This document shows, piece by piece, positions 14,488 to 22,179 of a stretch of DNA of 24,546 nucleotides. The DNA comes from CAZTAR01 sp043813895 (GTDB taxonomy: Bacteria; Planctomycetota; Phycisphaerae; UBA1845; UTPLA1). Under the pieces are notes generated by a model. The model was given only the letters and a program-made list of their open reading frames with translations. It did no database searches and was not told the origin of the DNA. The translations under genes and the position numbers were made by a program. Within the stretch, counting starts at the first letter, position 1. Each line of letters opens with the position of its first letter. Location of the stretch: contig JBDRKQ010000258.1 of the NCBI GenBank assembly GCA_043813895.1, positions 1 through 24,546 on the forward strand, read 5' to 3'.

Positions 14488-15488
14488 CCGCCGACCTCCG
14501 TTGCCGCACCGCCTTTGCACTGTGACGAGACGTGCAGCCTCCACCAGTCGTGCTCGATGCGTGCGTCGATCGAGGTCTCATCCGCACGTGCGGACGCTTG
14601 TATCGCGCGGCGGCGTTCGCGGATGACGTCCCGGCTGCGAATGGCCGCCCACTTCCCGGCGAGGTAGGGCTTGAGACACCCCTGCCGAAGCTTGTTGATC
14701 GCCTGAAGGACCAGGAAGAGAAGATGGGCAGGCAGATAACGCCGTCGCAAACGTCGCGGCAGACAGGACCACCACACGAGTTCCGCGTTGCGGGCCGAAT
14801 TGAAATGGTATCGCCACCCGCGAGGGCTGTAGGATGAACTCAGGTGGTGGTAACACACGGACTTCGCCGCGAAGACGGTTCGATAGCCCAACCAGGCCAG
14901 CCGAAACCCCAGGTCCACATCCTCGTAGTAGCTATCAAACCGCTCATCCAACAGACCTGCCGACTCCACTGCTTCTCGTCGGAAGAACGCCGCTGCGCCG
15001 CTCGCGGAGAACACGGCTTCACCCAACGAGTTCGCGACCGCTCGCGGCGCCATGTGCCCCCGCTTGACCGCCCCGCCGGCCACCGAGTAGAGGTCGCCCG
15101 CCGTGTCGATCCGGTGCGGCGGCTCCGCAAGCAGAACGAGCGACGCGACGGCGCCGACATCCGGCGAATCGAACGGTCGCAGGCCCTGTGCCAGCCAGTC
15201 CGCGTCCAGGTGCGTGTCGTTGTTTAACAGCGCGACGAAGGGCGTGGCCGCCTCGCGCATCCCGACGTTGCACGTCCCCGCGAAGCCCAGATTGTGGGGA
15301 TTGCAGAGCAGCCGGATTCGCGGCCAGGAGGCGCGGAGGTAGGCAACGCTTTCGTCCGTCGACCCGTCGTCCACCACGATGGCCGTCCATCGCGGATCGC
15401 GTTGGGCCTCCAAGGAGGCCATCAATCGCGGCAGAAACTGCATACCGTTGAAGTTCGGGATTACGACAGTGGCAATCGGTGGTACCAT
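14484..15488 (-). CDS. Family 2 glycosyltransferase
   Basis: The 334-residue product is the first gene of the two-gene minus-strand operon. GT2 motifs are TVVIPNFNGMQFLPRLMASL at the start, IVVDDGSTDES near 37-47, NPHNLGFAGTCNVGM near 64-78, the Asp-rich metal site ALLNNDTHLDADWL near 86-99, and RFDSYYEDVDLGFRLAWLGY near 190. The C-terminal third is basic with a hydrophobic patch (LPAHLLFLVLQAI) that may touch the membrane. The ATG at 15488 is used; an in-frame GTG at 15494 would add two residues. I infer a role in polysaccharide or glycan assembly with the downstream transferase. Confidence 0.85.
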   Translation of the reverse strand: MVPPIATVVIPNFNGMQFLPRLMASLEAQRDPRWTAIVVDDGSTDESVAYLRASWPRIRLLCNPHNLGFAGTCNVGMREAATPFVALLNNDTHLDADWLAQGLRPFDSPDVGAVASLVLLAEPPHRIDTAGDLYSVAGGAVKRGHMAPRAVANSLGEAVFSASGAAAFFRREAVESAGLLDERFDSYYEDVDLGFRLAWLGYRTVFAAKSVCYHHLSSSYSPRGWRYHFNSARNAELVWWSCLPRRLRRRYLPAHLLFLVLQAINKLRQGCLKPYLAGKWAAIRSRDVIRERRRAIQASARADETSIDARIEHDWWRLHVSSQCKGGAATEVGG

Positions 15489-15624
15489 GGGCACTCAGTT
15501 CGATCGACGAATGGAAGCGGGCAAGCGACTGCATCCGCACCATACGCCTCGCGGCAGCATGAGCAGCATTGTAACTCGATGAATGCCGTGCGGCGACGCG
15601 ACCGATGTTGCCAGGATTTCGAAC

Positions 15625-16572
15625 ATGCCGGCCGTCTCGACAACTCCTGAACTGGCTGAAACCAAGAGACGGCTGCGCGCCGTGCAGGTCGCCATCGCGG
15701 CAAGCGCCCTCGTCTGCGCGATAGAGATGGCGCTCGGATGGGCACTCGGACTCCGAAGCCTGTTCGCAGAGGGTGTCCACTCCCTGCTTGACGGCCTCGA
15801 TTCCGTCATCGTTCTCTTCGCCGTAATCGCCGCCGCGCGGCCGGCCGACAGGTCCCACCAGTTCGGCCACGGCAAGTTCGAGGCAGTCGGCGCCGCGATC
15901 GAAGGCACTTTCGTCCTTTTGGCAGGCATCGGAATCGGCTGGGACGCGATCAATCGGCTCATTCACGGCGGCGCCCCGGACAGTATCCCTCTATACGTCT
16001 GCGTCGTCATGGTGGCAACCTCCGGCTTCTACTTGATCGTCTCGGCATTCCTGACGAGGGAGGCGGAGGCGACCAAGTCTCCCGCCATCCGCGCGGAGGC
16101 CCTGCACCTCCGATCACACATCTACATCACGGCCGGTGTCGCCGGCGGCCTGCTCCTGGGCTCGCTCGGCGACTGGCCCATCGCCGACACCGTCTTGGCT
16201 GTCGCCATCGCCTGCTGCCTGCTCGGCCTCGCCGTCCGCATCTTTCGCGACGTTTGGGCACAAATCACAGATGCCGCGTTGCCCTCCGAGGAGATCGACG
16301 CGATGGCCGACGCATTGGCCCCGTTCAAAGATCGGTTTGTGGAGATCCACGCGCTACGCACGCGACAGTCCGGCGCCGAACCCCATATCGAGATGCACTT
16401 GGTCGTTAGACCGGAGACGTCGGTCGCGGAGGCGCACAACCTGTGCGACGGGATCGAGCAGGCGATTACCGAACATCGGCCCACCGCACGCGTCACGATC
16501 CACATCGAGCCACCCGACGCCCGTCACGCCGAGTTCGTGACCTGGATCCGGGGAAATGCCGGGAGTTCATGA
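15625..16572 (+). CDS. Cation diffusion facilitator family transporter
   Basis: CDF proteins export divalent metals (Zn, Fe, Mn, Co) in exchange for protons. The 315-residue product has about six membrane segments (about 20-210) and a C-terminal ferredoxin-like cytosolic domain (about 215-300). The TM2 site reads LFAEGVHSLLDG (His52, Asp56), and the loop has the typical DRSHQFGHGKFE (75-86). The TM5 site reads ALHLRSHIY (His161, His165), where most members have HxxxD, so the metal ligand set would be His-Asp-His-His. The C-terminal domain carries His242, His254 and His258. The ATG at 15625 has AGGA 11 bases upstream; an ATG at 15583 without a ribosome-binding site adds 14 residues. A terminator follows at 16664. 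Confidence 0.88.
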   Translation: MPAVSTTPELAETKRRLRAVQVAIAASALVCAIEMALGWALGLRSLFAEGVHSLLDGLDSVIVLFAVIAAARPADRSHQFGHGKFEAVGAAIEGTFVLLAGIGIGWDAINRLIHGGAPDSIPLYVCVVMVATSGFYLIVSAFLTREAEATKSPAIRAEALHLRSHIYITAGVAGGLLLGSLGDWPIADTVLAVAIACCLLGLAVRIFRDVWAQITDAALPSEEIDAMADALAPFKDRFVEIHALRTRQSGAEPHIEMHLVVRPETSVAEAHNLCDGIEQAITEHRPTARVTIHIEPPDARHAEFVTWIRGNAGSS

Positions 16573-16663
16573 GGTCAAGCGCGAACATTGCCGGCGCAGG
16601 CACGGTCTGAATCCCCGAACTTTCGATCTGATTAGCCACTTTTTTCGGGCCGCTCAACGAACC

Positions 16664-16695
16664 CGAAGCGGCTTCGGCGCCGGCTCTTTTTTTTT
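16664..16695 (+). terminator. Intrinsic terminator after the CDF gene
   Basis: AGCGGC (16667-16672) pairs with GCCGGCT (16679-16685, one bulged G), followed by a run of nine T at 16687-16695. An alternative overlapping stem is CCGAAG/CTTCGG. Orientation fits the CDF gene ending at 16572. Confidence 0.7.
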
Positions 16696-16739
16696 GAAAA
16701 TTGGCGCGGATTTGCCATTCACAAGCGGGATTCGGGCAC

Positions 16740-17042
16740 TAGAATAATCTGAGCTTGGGTAAGAGAAGATTACCCGGCGGCGCGATCCCGAAAGGGAGAC
16801 GCGAACATTACAAGGCTGCTCGCCGACTCGTTACGGATCGTTTATCCTCCTTCTCGATGCGTGGCGGGTCGGCACCTTTTTTACCGCCACATCACATACC
16901 TCTCGGTCTCTTCACGCCTGGCCGCCGGACGCCATTCTCCATAAGATCAGGATCATTTGTGTGCACGGACCGGCCTCGCGGCCCAAGGTGGGCGCGTGCG
17001 ACTGCCGCGGTGTGCGGGCGACTCTTCCGCGAGGGAGGAACG
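16740..17042 (+). promoter_or_regulatory. Long structured 5' leader of lpdA
   Basis: The TAGAAT at 16740-16745 is a possible -10; the nearest -35-like TTGCCA (16712) is 22 bases away, too far for a standard promoter. Downstream lie several stems: GGGTAA/TTACCC (16757-16762 with 16770-16775); a GNRA-capped hairpin in which CGCG and TCCC (16781-16789) pair with GGGA and CGCG (16794-16803) around a GAAA loop; GGAT/ATCC (16835-16847); and GTGGCGG/CCGCCAC (16861-16867 with 16884-16890), whose loop holds six T. I cannot match this to a known riboswitch class. The open frame through the region (from 16755) is Arg-rich and looks non-coding. Confidence 0.45.
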
Positions 17043-18455
17043 ATGGTCATTGATGTGAACACGCACGAAGTGGAACTGTTGGTCCTCGGCGCCGGACCGG
17101 GCGGGTATGTCGCTGCCTGCGCGGGGGCGGACGCGGGTCTTCGCACCGCCGTTGTCGAGGCGGCCGACGTTCCCGGCGGAGTCTGCCTGCGCGAGGGATG
17201 CATTCCTTCCAAGGCGCTGCTGCACGTCGCAAAGATCATTCGAGATACCGAGCACGCTGCGCGGTGCGGCCTGGCCTTTGCTCCCCCGGAGATCAACGTC
17301 GCCAAACTACGGGGCTGGAAGAACGGCGTGATCCGGAAGCTCTCGCTCGGCGTCAAGGGGCTGCTGAGCGGCCGGAGCGTTGAGTACTTCAACGGCCGCG
17401 CCGAGTTCGAGAACTCCACGACCGTGCGGATCGAGGGCGACAAGACGCACCATGTTCGATTTCGTCATTGCATTATCGCCACAGGTTCCACCGCCAAAAC
17501 GTTGCCGGAAACACTTATTCCGCGAGAACTCGTCTGGCTCGCCCCCGACGCGCTCGCGGTGCAGGAAATCCCGCGGCGGCTCCTGGTCATCGGCGGCGGC
17601 TATATCGGGCTCGAACTCGGGCAGGTCTATGCGGCTCTCGGCAGCGAGGTCACGGTCATCGAGGTGCTTGACCAGATCCTCACCGGCGTCGATCCCGACC
17701 TCGCCAAGCCCCTCGTCGCGAAGCTCTCCAAACAGATGAAGGCCATCTACACTTCCGCAGGGATCAACCAAGTGCGGAAGGTCGATTCGACCATTGCCGT
17801 CACCTACACGCTCGACGGGGAACAACACACCGACGACTTCGACCGCGTGCTCGTCTCGGTCGGGCGCCGGCCCAACAGCAACGGACTCGGCCTGGACAAG
17901 ACGCAAGTCAAGATCGGCGACTACGGCTTCATCGAGGTGGACGCCCAGCGCCGCACGACCGACGAGCGGATCTTTGCCATCGGCGACGTCGTCGGCAATC
18001 CGATGCTCGCGCACAAGGCGATGCACGAAGCGAAGGTCGCCGTTGACGTAATCGCAGGCAAACCCGCCGAGTTCAACCCGAGCAGCATCCCGGCGGTCGT
18101 GTTTACCGATCCGGAAGTCGCCTGGTGCGGCGTGACGGAGGCGGAAGCCGAAGAGCGCGGACTCGACGTCACCGTCACGAAGTTCGGTTGGGACGCGTGC
18201 GGTCGCGCGGTCGCGATGGCTCGAACCGACGGCCTCACCAAGATGATCTTCGAGAACGGCAGCCGGCGACTGCTCGGCGTCGGCATCGTCGGCGCCCACG
18301 CCGGCGATCTCATCAGCGAGGCCGCCCTGGCACTCGAGATGGGCGCGACGGCGGACAACTTCGCAGCGACCATCCATCCACACCCCGCCACCAGCGAGAC
18401 ACTCGCCGAAGCCGCGGACGCCATGCTGGGCAGGGCAATCCACGGCGTGCACTGA
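17043..18455 (+). CDS. lpdA: Dihydrolipoyl dehydrogenase
   Basis: This is the E3 flavoenzyme that reoxidises dihydrolipoamide in 2-oxoacid dehydrogenase complexes or the glycine cleavage system, passing electrons to NAD+. The 470-residue product has the FAD site VLGAGPGGYVAA (14-25), the redox disulphide GGVCLREGCIPSK (Cys48 and Cys53), ATGS (146-149), the NAD site LLVIGGGYIGLELG (180-193), a second FAD site ERIFAIGDVVG, and the catalytic HPHPATSE with His447 and Glu452. No lipoyl domain is fused at the N-terminus. The ATG at 17043 has GGAGG just upstream; the longer frame to 16755 carries no recognisable domain. No E1 or E2 gene is adjacent, so its complex cannot be told from here. Confidence 0.93.
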   Translation: MVIDVNTHEVELLVLGAGPGGYVAACAGADAGLRTAVVEAADVPGGVCLREGCIPSKALLHVAKIIRDTEHAARCGLAFAPPEINVAKLRGWKNGVIRKLSLGVKGLLSGRSVEYFNGRAEFENSTTVRIEGDKTHHVRFRHCIIATGSTAKTLPETLIPRELVWLAPDALAVQEIPRRLLVIGGGYIGLELGQVYAALGSEVTVIEVLDQILTGVDPDLAKPLVAKLSKQMKAIYTSAGINQVRKVDSTIAVTYTLDGEQHTDDFDRVLVSVGRRPNSNGLGLDKTQVKIGDYGFIEVDAQRRTTDERIFAIGDVVGNPMLAHKAMHEAKVAVDVIAGKPAEFNPSSIPAVVFTDPEVAWCGVTEAEAEERGLDVTVTKFGWDACGRAVAMARTDGLTKMIFENGSRRLLGVGIVGAHAGDLISEAALALEMGATADNFAATIHPHPATSETLAEAADAMLGRAIHGVH

Positions 18456-18464
18456 CGCCAACGG

Positions 18465-18480
18465 ACGGATCGCAATCCGT
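18465..18480. repeat. Short hairpin after lpdA
   Basis: ACGGAT pairs with ATCCGT around a CGCA loop, 9 bases after the lpdA stop. It has no T-run, and lies in the 125-base gap between convergent lpdA and fliM. It could help end transcription, but this is weakly supported. Confidence 0.35.
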
Positions 18481-18580
18481 GGCCATCATTGAAACACTAT
18501 ACCGCCTGCGCGTAGATCAGATCGGGATCACCACCGACTTTGGCGCCGCTGCCCCAGTCTTGCCACGAGACGTCAGAGCA

Positions 18581-19591
18581 CTAGAGTGACTCGGTCGGCT
18601 GTGCCTGACGGATGATCTGAACGGCCCTACTGCCTCGGAGTTGGCCGATGCGGCCGGCGAATTTGTTTCGGCCTTCGACGCGGAGGATGAAGTCCCTTCC
18701 GACGAGCTTGTCGAGTCTGACGATGTCGCCCGGGCCGAGTGACAAGAACTCCTGGATGGTGAGCTTGGTCTCGCCGAGATAAGCGCGGGTGTCGAGGCTG
18801 GCGCGTTGGATGTTGGCCGTGATGTGTCGAGTTTGGTCGTCGGTTGCGGCCCCGCGTGAATAGGCGGCCCAGGTCTGTGTCGTGAGTTTTCCGATCACCG
18901 GCTCGATGACGTTGAAGGGAATGCAGATGCTCATCGTGCCGGCGCGGGCGCCGATTTTTATCTCGAACCCAAGCACGACAACGACCTCGTTGGGTGCGAC
19001 GATTTGAACCAAATGAGGATTGCTCTCGGTGCCGGCCACCTTGAACGTGGCGGCGACCAGATCGGACCATGCCTCGGCGAGATACACGAGAGCTCTCTCG
19101 ATAATGCGGTTGATGAGCCGCATCTCGATGGAAGTGAGCGGTCGCTGGGGGATGAAGATTTCGGTGTTAGTGCCGCCGAGGAGCCTGTCCACGATCGGAT
19201 AGACGATCAGCGGGCTGAGTTCCAGGCAGAGTTGGCCTTCCAACGGTTCGGCGGTCAGCAGATTGAAACAGGTCGGGCTCGGCAGAGAGTGGATGAACTC
19301 GCTGTACGTCAACTGCTCGATGGTGGCGACGCGCGTCTCGACGATCGTTCGGAGGAAGGTTGACAGCGCTGCACCGAAATTGCGGGCGAATCCCTCGTGG
19401 ATCGACTGCAACGCCCGCATCTGCTCCTTGCTAACACGCTCGGGCCGCTTGAAGTCGTACAGGCTGACGTCCTTTGGGTCCGGTCCGAGGTTCGACGGCG
19501 TCGGCCTGGAAGACGCGGCATCGTCGATATCGCCGGAAGAAGCGGCGTTCAGTAGGGCGTCAACTTCGCTTTGGTCGAGAATGTCAGCCAT
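18581..19591 (-). CDS. fliM: Flagellar motor switch protein FliM
   Basis: FliM builds the C-ring of the flagellar motor, binds phosphorylated CheY and sets rotation direction. The 336-residue product has the N-terminal CheY-binding motif (LDQSEVDALLNA, 5-16), a conserved early block (YDFKRPERVSKEQMRALQSIHEGFARNF, about 45-72), the middle CheC-like domain (about 75-240) and a C-terminal SpoA/FliN-like domain (about 255-330, with LTIQEFLSLGPGDIVRLDK). The FliG-contact GGXG motif of the middle domain reads LLGGTNTE here, so the second Gly is replaced. Length is normal. No clear Shine-Dalgarno site precedes the ATG. No other flagellar gene lies in the window, so fliM stands outside a fli operon. 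Confidence 0.93.
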   Translation of the reverse strand: MADILDQSEVDALLNAASSGDIDDAASSRPTPSNLGPDPKDVSLYDFKRPERVSKEQMRALQSIHEGFARNFGAALSTFLRTIVETRVATIEQLTYSEFIHSLPSPTCFNLLTAEPLEGQLCLELSPLIVYPIVDRLLGGTNTEIFIPQRPLTSIEMRLINRIIERALVYLAEAWSDLVAATFKVAGTESNPHLVQIVAPNEVVVVLGFEIKIGARAGTMSICIPFNVIEPVIGKLTTQTWAAYSRGAATDDQTRHITANIQRASLDTRAYLGETKLTIQEFLSLGPGDIVRLDKLVGRDFILRVEGRNKFAGRIGQLRGSRAVQIIRQAQPTESL

Positions 19592-19866
19592 GGCGTATCA
19601 CAGGCGCATCACAATAGTGCGCGGGAATCGCGCAAAAACTGCGCTTCCCAGTGCTGGGTTCTGAGGTCTTATCGGACAAGCCGGCGGACTGCCTTGAAGC
19701 CCAACAACGCTGGATCGATACTGGCGCCCCGTCTGATGCCAACTGCACGTCGGAGGCAATGCTGTGGCCTTCATGAGGAATAATCCCTCGCTCAAGGGTA
19801 ATACAGCCTTGGACAATCGTGGATCATGCAGCATCCATCTCACTCTCAGATACGAGGAGACCAGCC

Positions 19867-20535
19867 ATGTACCCAAACAACGGCGGAACAACAATCGTGC
19901 GGAAGCGAATCTCGTTCCTCGCGGCGCTGGCGTTGAGCCTGTCGGCCATCATCGTGACGACCGTCCTAAGTGCCTCTGCCATCGCGATTTACGGTCTGAA
20001 CATCGTCGATCAGAAGACCGACGGAGTTATCGGACTCGTCGAAACCGTGGTTCACGGCCTGCCCGACCTCGCCGAAGCGCTGCCGCCCGCCCTCGCGGAT
20101 GCCCTCAACGACGAACGGGACCTCGCCTACGCAGGCAACCTGGACGTCTCCGTCCGGCTGACCGATTCCGACCGCAATCGCAGGCATGGGCGGCGCGCGA
20201 TCGTCAAGGTGGAAAACACTGGGGATCGGGCCGTCTCCTTGCTGAGTATGCGGCTGATCGGGCTCGACGAGCAGGCTGACCCGGTTGTGGAGCGCCATAC
20301 GTGGGCCGCAACGCCGATTCAGGTGGACGACGATGAGTGGCGCGGGCCTCTGCTTCCACACTCGACGCGACGCTTCGCTGTCTGGTGCTACGGTGCCGAC
20401 GAGGCAGTCGACATGGTTCACGAGATCACGGAAATCCGCGTTTGGAACGAGGAATCGGCTCCGGAGCCGCCAGAAGTCGCCTCCGAAACACAGGCAGTCG
20501 ATCTCGCACCCGTAGTAAGCGGGCAACATTCCTGA
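19867..20535 (+). CDS. Single-pass membrane protein with predicted beta-sandwich domain
   Basis: I do not recognise a named family. The 222-residue product has a short basic N-terminus (NNGGTTIVRKR), one long hydrophobic segment (about 16-43), an amphipathic stretch with GLVETVVHGLPDLAEALPPAL (about 54-75), and a region (about 90-195) of alternating strands, such as LDVSVRLTD, AIVKVENTGDRAVSLLSMRLIGL and STRRFAVWCYG, resembling an immunoglobulin-like fold with a conserved-looking NTG turn. The tail is acidic and Pro-rich. The ATG at 19867 is preferred because GAGGAGA lies about 6 bases upstream. It is first in a same-strand run of three small membrane-anchored proteins. Confidence 0.7.
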   Translation: MYPNNGGTTIVRKRISFLAALALSLSAIIVTTVLSASAIAIYGLNIVDQKTDGVIGLVETVVHGLPDLAEALPPALADALNDERDLAYAGNLDVSVRLTDSDRNRRHGRRAIVKVENTGDRAVSLLSMRLIGLDEQADPVVERHTWAATPIQVDDDEWRGPLLPHSTRRFAVWCYGADEAVDMVHEITEIRVWNEESAPEPPEVASETQAVDLAPVVSGQHS

Positions 20536-20614
20536 CTCGGAATCCGCTGGGCCCAATGCGATTGATCACCTTGACGGTGGCCGAAGCGGAACCTACGCTT
20601 CCTGAGTTACTCTT

Positions 20615-20651
20615 CGGGCTCCCGGTCCGTGATGCGGATCGTGGGAGCCCG
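20615..20651. terminator. Strong hairpin between two genes, possible terminator
   Basis: CGGGCTCCC (20615-20623) pairs perfectly with GGGAGCCCG (20643-20651), and TCCG/CGGA (20626-20629 with 20635-20638) extends it inward. It lies 80 bases after the upstream stop and is followed by GTTTGGGTT, a weak T-rich tail. The ATG at 20632 sits in the loop, making it an unlikely start codon. Confidence 0.5.
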
Positions 20652-20688
20652 TTTGGGTTCAAGAGCGTTTTGCAGCGAGAGTCCACCT

Positions 20689-21303
20689 TTGCGAGAGCGA
20701 GCCAATCGACATCTGAACAGGCACGCCGTCACGCGTATCGAACTCATCGCCGCGTTGTGCGTCCTCTGCGTCGCGGCCTGGTTCATCGTGCCCCGCCGAC
20801 CGGACTCCGGCGTCGCGGTCCGCCGGGCCCAGTGTCTGTCCAAGCTCGGACAGATCGGAAAGGCGATCGACAGCTATCTCCGCGACCACGGCAGCACGTG
20901 GCCGCACGTGGCCAAGTTGCGGACGTTCAAGTTGCACACCCCGGCCTGGCCGACGCTTCCGGAGGCTCTGTCATCGTACGCGTCCGGACAGCGTGAGATT
21001 TTCCACTGCCCGGCGGACAGCCGGAAGCTGTCTTCTGACAGTCCATTGCTCAAGGACTTCCCGGTCGAGTCGACATGGTTCGAGACCGAGGGTCTGAGTT
21101 ACGAATGGATGTGGGGTGAGGGCTACGGTGGGAAGAAGGTGGGTGAGGACTTTGCCTCGTCAGCCGACGGCCTGGGGCTGGGAAGGGCGGATCAGCCGCT
21201 GCTCGCGGACTTTGAACCATTTCATGCGGGCGATGAGGGCGGCCCTTTCAACACGCTTTACGCGGACCTGAAGGCTCGGCCCGCTCGTGCCGGCCGAAAG
21301 TAG
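20689..21303 (+). CDS. Pseudopilin-like protein (DUF1559-type layout)
   Basis: The product is laid out like the type IV pilin/type II secretion pseudopilins abundant in planctomycetes: a short basic leader, HA-VTRIE with Glu at position +5, a hydrophobic helix (LIAALCVLCVAAWFIV), then RRAQCLSKLGQIGKAIDSYLRDHG and a later FHCPADS and SYEWMW. The cleavage motif is degenerate: Ala instead of Gly at -1, Val instead of Phe at +1, and Arg at +3. The TTG at 20689 gives a leader of about 13 residues and has GAGAG upstream; GTG/ATG codons at 20629/20632 in the same frame fall inside a strong hairpin. Whether it is processed and assembled is uncertain. Confidence 0.65.
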   Translation: MRERANRHLNRHAVTRIELIAALCVLCVAAWFIVPRRPDSGVAVRRAQCLSKLGQIGKAIDSYLRDHGSTWPHVAKLRTFKLHTPAWPTLPEALSSYASGQREIFHCPADSRKLSSDSPLLKDFPVESTWFETEGLSYEWMWGEGYGGKKVGEDFASSADGLGLGRADQPLLADFEPFHAGDEGGPFNTLYADLKARPARAGRK

Positions 21304-21344
21304 TTGCCCGGCACGTATCTGGTTTGATTTGGAGTACGAACGCC

Positions 21345-22013
21345 ATGACGACGGATGAAGTGAAGACGACGGTCAAGAAACACAGCCCAGCCGCGCTGTT
21401 CGGCGGCGCCGTGGGTGTGGTGCTCCTGATCGCGTGTGTAATCTACGTGGTCGCCGGGACGCCGGAGAGACCCGACCTACAAACCGCTTCCGCATCTCAG
21501 ATCGTCGCCTACATTGCCGACGACAGGGGCTTGGCGCAACTGGCGCAGATCGAGCAGCAGGCCTTTCTCGAACAATGGGAGAAGGTGGTTTCCGAAAACG
21601 CCGCAAAGAAGGCCGATTTGCGGGCGTGCTTCGAGAACATCGGCGACGACGAGCGGAAGGAGTTCTCGGATGCGATGTTCAAGCACATCAAGCGGTCGTT
21701 CCTCCTCGACGCCAAACGATTTCACCGGTTGCCCGCCGATGAAACATTCGCCTTCCTCCGAGAGAGAACCGATACGTACCGCCAGCGGGCGCTCTTCATC
21801 AAAGACGTGGCTGTCGGTTTCAAGAAGCAGTTCACGGGCAGTGAAGACGACCTTCGGAAGTGGGTCATGGAACACACGACTGCCGAAGATCGCACCATCG
21901 GCGAGCCCTACTATCAGGCACTCGAGAGGGTGAAGGACCAGATCGCACGGGAGCAACGTATTCCGGCACGGCAAGACACGACGACCACCCACGCCGGGGA
22001 CAACGCAGGCTGA
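21345..22013 (+). CDS. Single-pass membrane protein with charged helical domain
   Basis: Family not recognised. The 222-residue product has a short Lys-rich N-terminus, one transmembrane segment (about 24-44, FGGAVGVVLLIACVIYVVAG), and a mostly helical, highly charged domain (about 55-205) with segments such as FLEQWEKVVSENAAKKADLR and DERKEFSDAMFKHIKRSFL. The block FHRLPADETFAFLRERTD recalls helical planctomycete proteins with a F-x-x-L-P-x-x-x-R/T-x-x-F/Y-L pattern, but this is only a resemblance. The ATG at 21345 has GGAG 10 bases upstream; an in-frame ATT at 21324 is less likely. It follows the pseudopilin-like gene by 41 bases, suggesting cotranscription. Confidence 0.68.
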   Translation: MTTDEVKTTVKKHSPAALFGGAVGVVLLIACVIYVVAGTPERPDLQTASASQIVAYIADDRGLAQLAQIEQQAFLEQWEKVVSENAAKKADLRACFENIGDDERKEFSDAMFKHIKRSFLLDAKRFHRLPADETFAFLRERTDTYRQRALFIKDVAVGFKKQFTGSEDDLRKWVMEHTTAEDRTIGEPYYQALERVKDQIAREQRIPARQDTTTTHAGDNAG

Positions 22014-22068
22014 GAGGCTGTTTCAGGACACCGATGTGGCGCCGGCGTCTCACAGTCGCTAAGGACTC

Positions 22069-22156
22069 GCGCATGAATAAGTTACACATTTCATATGGGT
22101 GGTACGGGCATCTTGCCCGTACCACCCTTCGGCATTCGTTCAGCTTATTCATGTGC
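22069..22156. repeat. Composite palindromic element with terminal inverted repeats
   Basis: The centre is a perfect 14-bp stem, GGGTGGTACGGGCA (22097-22110) with TGCCCGTACCACCC (22114-22127), around a TCT loop. Outside it, CATGAATAAG (22072-22081) pairs perfectly with CTTATTCATG (22144-22153), and GC/GC pairs extend this outward past one mismatch. An inner hairpin bounded by inverted repeats over 88 bases looks like a miniature mobile or REP-type element. No transposase is present. Confidence 0.65.
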
Positions 22157-22179
22157 ACGCCCTAAGGCGAGCGTTTCCG

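Noticed and set aside
15019..15966. Minus-strand open frame across the gap between the glycosyltransferase and CDF genes
   Set aside because: It overlaps two well-supported genes in other frames, and its composition is typical of a shadow frame.
16755..17042. N-terminal extension of lpdA
   Set aside because: No lipoyl or other domain is visible, the region is Arg-rich and hairpin-rich, and GGAGG precedes the ATG at 17043.
17307..18461. Long open frame (384 codons) antisense to lpdA
   Set aside because: It covers a clearly coding lpdA with all catalytic motifs; the antisense product is Asp/Glu/Arg/Val-rich without a recognisable domain, as expected from GC-rich codon usage.
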